Source: Mesostigma viride (taxonomy: Eukaryota; Streptophyta; Mesostigmatophyceae; Mesostigmatales; Mesostigmataceae). From it: 20,321 bases of DNA. The stretch is from assembly GCA_009746045.1 (NCBI GenBank), contig RPFO01000026.1:3879063-3899383 (forward strand). The letters are read 5' to 3'. A program made the translations under genes and the position numbers. The notes under the pieces were generated by a model. It searched no databases, was not told the DNA's origin, and saw nothing but the letters and a program-made list of their open reading frames with translations. Positions 12,112-20,321 of the stretch are shown one piece after another. Position 1 is the first letter of the stretch; every line of letters begins with the position of its first letter.

Positions 12112-12720
12112 AACGGCCGTCGCCGGAAAAATAACACCCTAATTTCCAGGTTCCAACGGCCGTTGGCGCATGAAAATCACACCCTAATTTACAGGTTCCA
12201 ACGGCCGTTGGCGCATGAAAATCACACCCTAATTTCCAGGTTCCAACGGCCGTTGGCGCAGAAAATCACACCCTAATTTCCAGGTTCCAACGGCCGTTGG
12301 CGCAGAAAAATCACACCCTAATTTCCAGGTTCCAACGGCCGTTGGCGCAGAAAAATCACACCCTATTTTCCAGGTTCCAACGGCCGTTGGCGCAGAAAAA
12401 TCACACCCTAATTTCCAGGTTCCAACGGCCGTTGGCGCGAGAAAAATGACACCTTCATTTCCAGGTTCCAACGGCCGTTGGCGACAGAAAAATAACACCC
12501 TAATTTCCAGGTTCCAACGGCCGTTGGCGCATGAAAATCACACCCTAATTTCCAGGTTCCAACGGCCGTTGGCGCAGAAAATCACACCCTAATTTCCAGG
12601 TTCCAACGGCCGTTGGCGCATGAAAATCACACCCTAATTTACAGGTTCCGACGGCCGTTGGGCAAAAAAAAATAACACCCTAATTTCCAGATTGCAACGG
12701 CCGTAGGCGCAAGAAAATCA
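12112..12720. repeat. 44-46-bp palindromic minisatellite, array 2 (14 units)
   Basis: This is the same unit as array 1, with palindrome starts from 12112 to 12696 at 43-46 bp spacing. Linkers differ from array 1: GCGCATGAAAATCAC and GCGCAGAAAAATCAC subtypes predominate. The edge units are the most decayed (AACGGCCGTCG at 12112, GACGGCCGTTGGG at 12650, AACGGCCGTAGG at 12696), as expected for arrays homogenised from within. The array starts about 50 nt from an exon acceptor and runs directly into the hexamer array. Confidence 0.95.
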
Positions 12721-12726
12721 AGCAAG

Positions 12727-15700
12727 AAAAGGACAAGGACAAGGACAAGGACAAGGACAAGGACAAGGACAAGGACAAGGACAAGGACGAGGACAAGGAC
12801 AAGGACAAGGACAAGGACAAGGACAAGGACAAGGACAAGGACAAGGACAAGGACAAGGACAAGGACAAGGACAAGGACAAGGACAAGGACAAGGACAAGG
12901 ACAAGGACAAGGACAAGGACAAGGACAAGGACAAGGACAAGGACAAGGCTGGACAAGGACAAGGACAAGGACAAGGCGGACAAGGACAAGGACAAGGACA
13001 AGGACAAGGACAAGGACAAGGACAAGGACAAGGACAAGGACAAGGACAAGGACAAGGACAAGGACAAGGACAAGGACAAGGACAAGGACAAGGACAAGGA
13101 CAAGGACAAGGACAAGGACAAGGACAAGGACAAGGACAAGGACAAGGACAAGGACAAGGACAAGGACAAGGACAAGGACAAGGACAAGGACAAGGACAAG
13201 GACAAGGACAAGGACAAGGACAAGGACAAGGACAAGGACAAGGACAAGGACAAGGACAAGGACAAGGACAAGGACAAGGACAAGGACAAGGACAAGGACA
13301 AGGACAAGGACAAGGACAAGGACAAGGACAAGGACAAGGACAAGGACAAGGACAAGGACAAGGACAAGGACAAGGACAAGGACAAGGACAAGGACAAGGA
13401 CAAGGACAAGGACAAGGACAAGGACAAGGACAAGGACAAGGACAAGGACAAGGACAAGGACAAGGACAAGGACAAGGACAAGGACAAGGACAAGGACAAG
13501 GACAAGGACAAGGACAAGGACAAGGACAAGGACAAGGACAAGGACAAGGACAAGGACAAGGACGAGGACAAGGACAAGGACAAGGACAAGGACAAGGACA
13601 AGGACAAGGACAACGAGGACAAGGACAAGGACAAGGACAAGGACAAGGACGAGGACGAGGACGAGGACAAGGACAAGGACAAGGACAAGGACAAGGACGA
13701 GGACAAGGACGAGGAAAGGACAAGGACAAGGACAAGGACAAGGACAAGGACAAGGACAAGGACAAGGACAAGGACAAGGACAAGGACAAGGACAAGGACA
13801 AGGACAAGGACAAGGACAAGGACAAGGACAAGGACAAGGACAAGGACAAGGACAAGGACAAGGACAAGGACGAGGACGAGGACGAGGACAAGGACAAGGA
13901 CAAGGACAAGGACAAGGACAAGGACAAGGACGAGGACAAGGACAAGGACAAGGACAAGGACAAGGACAAGGACAAGGACAAGGACAAGGACAAGGACAAG
14001 GACAAGGACAAGGACAAGGACAAGGACAAGGACAAGGACAAGGACAAGGACAAGGACAAGGACAAGGCGGACAAGGACAAGGACAAGGACAAGGACAAGG
14101 ACAAGGACAAGGACAAGGACAAGGACGAGGACGAGGACGAGGACAAGGACAAGGACAAGGACAAGGACAAGGACAAGGACAAGGACAAGGACAAGGACAA
14201 GGACAAGGACAAGGACAAGGACAAGGACAAGGACAAGGACAAGGACAAGGACAAGGACAAGGACAAGGACAAGGACGAGGACAAGGACGAGGACGACAAG
14301 GACAAGGACAAGGACAAGGACAAGGACAAGGACAAGGACAAGGACAAGGACAAGGACAAGGACAAGGACAAGGACAAGGACAAGGACAAGGACAAGGACA
14401 AGGACAAGGACAAGGACAAGGACAAGGACAAGGACAAGGACAAGGACAAGGACAAGGACAAGGACAAGGACAAGGACAAGCTGGACAAGGACAAGGACAA
14501 GGACAAGGACAAGGACAAGGACAAGGACAAGGACAAGGACAAGGACAAGGACAAGGACAAGGACAAGGACAAGGACAAGGACAAGGACAAGGACAAGGAC
14601 AAGGACAAGGACAAGGACAAGGACAAGGACAAGGACAAGGACAAGGACAAGGACAAGGACAAGGACAAGGACAAGGACAAGGACAAGGACAAGGACAAGG
14701 ACAAGGACAAGGACAAGGACAAGGACAAGGACAAGGACAAGGACAAGGACAAGGACAAGGACAAGGACAAGGACAAGGACAAGGACAAGGACAAGGACAA
14801 GGACAAGGACAAGGACAAGGACAAGGACAAGGACAAGGACAAGGACAAGGACAAGGACAAGGACAAGGACAAGGACAAGGACAAGGACAAGGACAAGGAC
14901 AAGGACAAGGACAAGGACAAGGACAAGGACAAGGACAAGGACAAGGACAAGGACAAGGACAAGGACAAGGACAAGGACAAGGACAAGGACAAGGACAAGG
15001 ACAAGCGGACAAGGACAAGGACAAGGACAAGGGACAAGGACAAGGACAAGGACAAGGACAAGGACAAGGACAAGGACAAGGACAAGGACAAGGACAAGGA
15101 CAAGGACAAGGACAAGGACAAGGACAAGGACAAGGACAAGGACAAGGACAAGGACAAGGACAAGGACAAGGACAAGGACAAGGACAAGGACAAGGACAAG
15201 GACAAGGACAAGGACAAGGACAAGGACAAGGACAAGGACAAGGACAAGGACAAGGACAAGGACAAGGACAAGGACAAGGACAAGGACAAGGACAAGGACA
15301 AGGACAAGGACAAGGACAAGGACAAGGACAAGGACAAGGACAAGGACAAGGACAAGGACAAGGACAAGGACAAGGACAAGGACAAGGACAGGACAAGGAC
15401 AAGGACAAGGACAAGGACAAGGACAAGGACAAGGACAAGGACAAGGACAAGGACAAGGACAAGGACAAGGACAAGGACAAGGACAAGGACAAGGACAAGG
15501 ACAAGGACAAGGACAAGGACAAGGACAAGGACAAGGACAAGGACAAGGACAAGGACAAGGACAAGGACAAGGACAAGGACAAGGACAAGGACAAGGACAA
15601 GGACAAGGACAAGGACAAGGACAAGGACAAGGACAAGGACAAGGACAAGGACAAGGACAAGGACAAGGACAAGGACAAGGACAAGGACAAGGACAAGGAC

Positions 15701-18700
15701 AAGGACAAGGACAAGGACAAGGACAAGGACAAGGACAAGGACAAGGACAAGGACAAGGACAAGGACAAGGACAAGACGAGGACAGGAAGGACAAGGACAA
15801 GGACAAGGACAAGGACAAGGACGACAAGGACAAGGACAAGGACAAGGACAGGACAAGGACAAGGACAAGGACAAGGACAAGGACAAGGACAAGGACAAGG
15901 ACAAGGACAAGGACAAGGACAAGGACAAGGACAAGGACAAGGACAAGGACAAGGACAAGGACAAGGACAAGGACAAGGACAAGGACAAGGACAAGGACAA
16001 GGACAGGACAGGACAAGGACAAGGACAAGGACAAGGACAAGGACAAGGACAAGGACAAGGACAAGGACAAGGACAAGGACAAGGACAAGGACAAGGACAA
16101 GGACAAGGACAAGGACAAGCTGGACAAGGACAAGGACAGGACAAGGACAAGGACAAGGACAAGGACAAGGACAAGGACAAGGACAAGGACAAGGACAAGG
16201 ACAAGGACAAGGACAAGGACAAGGACAGACAGGACAAGGACAAGGACAAGGACAAGGACAAGGACAAGGACAAGGACAAGGACAAGGACAAGGACAAGGA
16301 CAAGGACAAGGACAAGGACAAGGACAAGGACAAGGACAAGGACAAGGACAAGGACAAGGACAAGGACAAGGACAAGGACAAGGACAAGGACAAGGACAAG
16401 GACAAGGACAAGGACAAGGACAAGGACAAGGACAAGGACAAGGACAAGGACAAGGACAGGACAAGGACAAGGACAAGGACAAGGACAAGGACAAGGACAA
16501 GGACAAGGACAAGGACAAGGACAAGGACAAGGACAAGGACAAGGACAAGGACAAGGACAAGGACAAGGACAAGGACAAGGACAAGGACAAGGACAAGGAC
16601 AAGGACAAGGACAAGGACAAGGACAAGGACAAGGACAAGGACAAGGACAAGGACAAGGACAAGGACAAGGACAAGGACAAGGACAAGGACAAGGACAAGG
16701 ACAAGGACAAGGACAAGGACAAGGACAAGGACAAGGACAAGGACAAGGACAAGGACAAGGACAAGGACAAGGACAAGGACAAGGACAAGGACAAGGGACA
16801 AGGACAAGGACAAGGACAAGTGCTGGACAAGGACAAGGACAAGGACAAGGACAAGGACAAGGACAAGGACAAGGACAAGGACAAGGACAAGGACAAGGAC
16901 AAGGACAAGGACAAGGACAAGGACAAGGACAAGGACAAGGACAAGGACAAGGACAAGGACAAGGACAAGGACAAGGACAAGGACAAGGACAAGGACAAGG
17001 ACAAGGACAAGGACAAGGACAAGGACAAGGACAAGGACAAGGACAAGGACAAGGACAAGGACAAGGACAAGGACAAGGCTGGACAAGGACAAGGACAAGG
17101 ACAAGGACAAGGACAAGGACAAGGACAAGGACAAGGACAAGGACAAGGACAAGGACAAGGACAAGGACAAGGACAAGGACAAGGACAAGGACAAGGACAA
17201 GGACAAGGACAAGGACAAGGACAAGGACAAGGACAAGGACAAGGACAAGGACAAGGACAAGGACAAGGACAAGGACAAGGACAAGGACAAGTGCTGGCAC
17301 AAGGACAAGGACAAGGACAAGGACAAGGACAAGGACAAGGACAAGGACAAGGACAAGGACAAGGACAAGGACAAGGACAAGGACAAGGACAAGGACAAGG
17401 ACAAGGACAAGGACAAGGACAAGGACAAGGACAAGGACAAGGACAAGGACAAGGACAAGGACAAGGACAAGGACAAGGACAAGGACAAGGACAAGGACAA
17501 GGACAAGGACAAGGACAAGGACAAGGACAAGGACAAGGACAAGGACAAGGACAAGGACAAGGACAAGGACAAGGACAAGGACAAGGACAAGGACAAGGAC
17601 AAGGACAAGGACAAGGACAAGGACAAGGACAAGGACAAGGACAAGGACAAGGACAAGGACAAGGACAAGGACAAGGACAAGGACAAGGACAAGGACAAGG
17701 ACAAGGACAAGGACAAGGACAAGGACAAGGACAAGGACAAGGACAAGGACAAGGACAAGGACAAGGACAAGGACAGGACAAGGACAAGGACAAGGACAAG
17801 GACAAGGACAAGGACAAGGACAAGGACAAGGACAAGGACAAGGACAAGGACAAGGACAAGGACAAGGACAAGGACAAGGCGGACAAGGACAAGGACAAGG
17901 ACAAGGCTGGACAAGGACAAGGACAAGGACAAGGACAAGGACAAGGACAAGGACAAGGACAAGGACAAGGACAAGGACAAGGACAAGGACAAGGACAAGG
18001 ACAAGGACAAGGACAAGGACAAGGACAAGGACAAGGACAAGGACAAGGACAAGGACAAGGACAAGGACAAGGACAAGGACAAGGACAAGGACAAGGACAA
18101 GGACAAGGACAAGGACAAGGACAAGGACAAGGACAAGGACAAGGACAAGGACAAGGACAAGGACAAGGACAAGGACAAGGACAAGGACAAGGACAAGGAC
18201 AAGGACAAGGACAAGGACAAGGACAAGGACAAGGACAAGGACAAGGACAAGGACAAGGACAAGGACAAGGACAAGACAAGGACAAGGACAAGGACAAGGA
18301 CAAGGACAAGGACAAGGACAAGGACAAGGACAAGGACAAGGACAAGGACAAGGACAAGGACAAGGACAAGGACAAGGACAAGGACAAGGACAAGGACAAG
18401 GACAAGGACAAGGACAAGGACAAGGACAAGGACAAGGACAAGGACAAGGACAAGGACAAGGACAAGGACAAGGACAAGGACAAGGACAAGGACAAGGACA
18501 AGGACAAGGACAAGGACAAGGACAAGGACAAGGACAAGGACAAGGACAAGGACAAGGACAAGGACAAGGACAAGGACAAGGACAAGGACAAGGACAAGGA
18601 CAAGGACAAGGACAAGGACAAGGACAAGGACAAGGACAAGGACAAGGACAAGGACAAGGACAAGGACAAGGACAAGGACAAGGACAAGGACAAGGACAAG

Positions 18701-18726
18701 GACAAGGACAAGGACAAGGACAAGGA
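12727..18726. repeat. About 6 kb GGACAA hexamer array
   Basis: Roughly 1000 near-identical GGACAA units. Interruptions are GGACGA units (clustered 13560-14290), short deletions (GGACAGGAC), and insertions (GGCTGGAC, GGCGGAC, AAGTGCTGG at about 16819 and 17291). The plus strand is 5/6 purine. No frame on either strand contains a stop codon, so multi-kilobase open frames (Gly-Gln, Asp-Lys and Thr-Arg on plus; Leu-Ser, Val-Leu and Cys-Pro on minus) arise automatically and are not evidence of a protein. Both ends abut pieces of the palindromic minisatellite. Confidence 0.97.
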
Positions 18727-18727
18727 T

Positions 18728-18745
18728 GGCGCAAGAAAATCACAT
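18728..18745. repeat. Isolated minisatellite fragment beyond the hexamer array
   Basis: GGCGCAAGAAAATCA at 18728-18742 is identical to 12706-12720 on the other side of the hexamer array, and both match the linker of the 46-bp minisatellite. The hexamer array is therefore bracketed by a 15-bp direct repeat derived from that unit. Confidence 0.85.
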
Positions 18746-18764
18746 CCTTGTGCGTAACACCTAC

Positions 18765-19063
18765 CCGGACAGCTGGCAGTGTGTGGTGGGTTGCTTTTCC
18801 AGTTGCTGCCGTCGCGGCATCGGAACCCGATGACCCAGAAGCCGCCGATTTCCTCCGCTCCTTCGCCGCCTTTGCTGCATGAGCGCCGCGCGCCTCTTGC
18901 CCCGACGATGGTGCGGGGGGAGGGGGCATTTGCTGTGCTGCCGCTGCAGCTTCCGACGGCGCGGAAGGGCCGGCGGCGGAGGGGGCAACAACGGTGGCGG
19001 CGGAGAGCCCGGCGGCGGGGGCGCCGGCGGAGGGGAACGCGGGTGGTTGTGCGTACAAGCACG
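18765..19063 (-). CDS. Possible exon, Ala/Ser/Pro-rich
   Basis: A pyrimidine-rich acceptor (TTCTTCTTTGTCGTCTGCGT then GTCACAG) and a donor CGG/GTAGGT bracket 299 bp with codon-like G/C bias. The best frame reads PPAFPSAGAPAAGLSAATVV and later HAAKAAKERRKSAASGSSGS, a disordered alanine-rich segment. It could be an upstream exon of the large minus-strand gene, with the hexamer array as intron. The phase does not match the next exon without another shift or a different border, so the link is unproven. Confidence 0.4.
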
Positions 19064-19616
19064 CTGTGACACGCAGACGACAAAGAAGAAATCCGCCGAA
19101 TATGTTAGCAAGCGGTGCGGTGCAGCACACACACCTGACAAAGCTAATAGGTCAACCCTTAAAACCGTGTCCAACTGCCCGCTATAAAAACCGGGCAATG
19201 GTCACTTTCCATGATAATGTCCACAAACCAACCTAATAGTTAGTTATGGTCCATTATAGGACACAAGCACACACATATATTCACCACCTTGGGGTCATGT
19301 CATTGGTCATATTGCAATGTCCTATGGGTGCCAAATATAGCACCCCCTGACAGAAAGGAAGCTAGTAAAGGGCTCATGAACACCAAGGTTGCATGTGGAG
19401 GAGCAGGGACCCAGCTGCAAGCTCTAACAATAAATGCCCACTACAAATAGCGGACAGTTTGGTTTGTGACACCTGCTAGCATTACAAAGCTCAATTCTCA
19501 TCCCGTAGCAACAAAAATGTAATGTCCGCTGTAAATATCACTCAAAACGGCTAAAGGGTTAAAACGAAGTTGTAGTTGTTTTGCGGCATCAAGTTTCAAA
19601 GTACGTACTGGGATAC
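19064..19616. other. Non-coding stretch, possible intron
   Basis: AT-richer DNA without a supported gene, lying between the two possible minus-strand exons. If both are real this is an intron. It contains TATAAAA at about 19183 inside an imperfect CCCG...CGGG inverted repeat, but no transcript start can be argued from that. Confidence 0.35.
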
Positions 19617-19707
19617 CCTTCGCCAGCCTGCTTGGCATCCAGGATAAGATCTTGGAACCAGTAAGGGGGCTTCGCTTGCTGCGGCAGATGGTGCAATCCA
19701 TTGTGAT
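19617..19707 (-). CDS. Possible short exon
   Basis: The minus strand reads GTATGTTTTGCGCGCAG and then DHNGLHHLPQQAKPPYWFQD, LILDAKQAGEG, before a GTATCC donor (alternatively GTACTT, ending at 19605). The sequence is protein-like but short. Its acceptor region is similar to the 79-bp repeats immediately beyond it. Confidence 0.35.
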
Positions 19708-19711
19708 CTGC

Positions 19712-20150
19712 GCGCAAAACATACACAAACAACCAAACCCTCATAGGTTGAGCAATCCACAAAATCATGCCATTACTGTAACAACATGGGCAAAGCATAC
19801 ACAAACGAACAACCATCATAGATTGAGCTAACAATCCAGAAAATCATGCCATTACTGTAACAACATGGGCAAAGCATACACAAACGAACAACCATCATAG
19901 ATTGAGCTAGCAATCCACAACATTATGCCATTACTGTAACAACATGGGCAAAGCATACACAAACGAACAACCATCATAGATTGAGCTAGCAATCCACAAC
20001 ATCATGCCATTACTGTAACAACATGGGCAAAGCATACACAAACGAACAACCATCATAGATAGAGCAATCCACAACATCATGCCATTAATGTAATAACATG
20101 GGCAAAACATACACAAACAAATAGCCATGATAGGGCATTAAGAGAATAGC
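19712..20150. repeat. 79-bp tandem repeat, about 5-6 units
   Basis: GGGCAAAGCATAC recurs at 19788, 19867, 19946 and 20025, exactly 79 bp apart, then as GGGCAAAACATAC at 20100 after a 4-bp loss. A divergent first unit starts near 19712. The units are nearly identical in the middle and decayed at both edges. Read on the minus strand each unit contains TTTGCCCATGTTGTTACAG, an acceptor-like border. Confidence 0.92.
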
Positions 20151-20321
20151 CATGATTGGGGCAATAAGAGAATTTTTTTGTTCAATTCAATGATCACAAT
20201 TTATGCACACAGTCGATGCATTCATAAATGAGGCAGGTTCTTCCGAAAATTGGCTCCGTCGTAGAGTGTCAACGGCCAACTTGCAAACACGCACGTTTAC
20301 ATGATATACATCCTAGTCATT
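20151..20321. other. End of window, nothing recognised
   Basis: AT-rich DNA following the 79-bp repeats, with no gene, RNA or repeat that I can support. Confidence 0.5.

Noticed and set aside
10423-12560. 46-bp units as introner-like introns (CTAATTTCCAG/GTT resembles an intron end on the plus strand)
   Set aside because: The branch-like CTAAT is only a few bases from the AG, no matching donor lies in the unit, and the surrounding gene is on the minus strand.
10381-12720. CRISPR array
   Set aside because: The 46-bp units are contiguous, without unique spacers, and the setting is eukaryotic.
12639-19130. Open frames of up to 2163 codons across the hexamer array, on both strands
   Set aside because: GGACAA and its complement contain no stop codon in any frame, so the frames are open automatically. 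The dipeptide blocks switch frame at each small indel.

Overview
This is eukaryotic nuclear DNA, most likely from a unicellular green alga, although the species cannot be named from sequence alone. The support is spliceosomal introns with good GT...AG borders, exons rich in G/C at third positions next to AT-richer non-coding DNA, a TGTAA element (the chlorophyte poly(A) signal) 28 nt past the stop of the minus-strand gene, and very heavy tandem-repeat content. Nothing looks prokaryotic.

Positions 1-3324 (+) hold the 3' part, or possibly the whole, of a small membrane/coiled-coil protein gene. It has four phase-0 exons (424-516, 1227-1373, 1966-2103, 3103-3324) encoding 199 residues. Its introns carry decayed copies of the gene's own splice borders, microsatellites and a CAA array of about 68 pure units that ends 12 nt before the last exon.

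Positions 3325-6953 contain no gene I can support. They hold a double palindrome (5137-5186) and a roughly 980-bp element with perfect 20-bp terminal inverted repeats (5717-6695). Nested in that element is a 73-bp inverted repeat with one mismatch, whose arms resemble the 3' half of a proline tRNA.

Positions 6954-12059 (-) hold a large multi-exon gene of unknown function. The exons are 12059-10911, 10295-9837, 9726-7890 and 7771-6954, encoding about 1420 residues if four apparent one-base losses in homopolymers are sequencing errors. It has a basic nuclear-localisation-like motif, long acidic stretches and an 8-residue low-complexity repeat coded by a 24-bp minisatellite. Two possible upstream exons lie at 18765-19063 and 19617-19707.

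Positions 10381-10863 and 12112-12720 are two arrays of the same 44-46-bp minisatellite, built around the palindrome CCAACGGCCGTTGG. Positions 12727-18726 are about 6 kb of a nearly pure GGACAA hexamer array of roughly 1000 units, bounded on both sides by pieces of that minisatellite. A third array, of 79-bp units, lies at 19712-20150.

The unifying feature is that almost every long intron here is filled by a tandem array starting or ending within about 50 nt of a splice site, and in two cases the repeat unit itself carries a splice-site copy. The very long open frames crossing the hexamer array are artefacts of a repeat unit with no stop codon in any frame.
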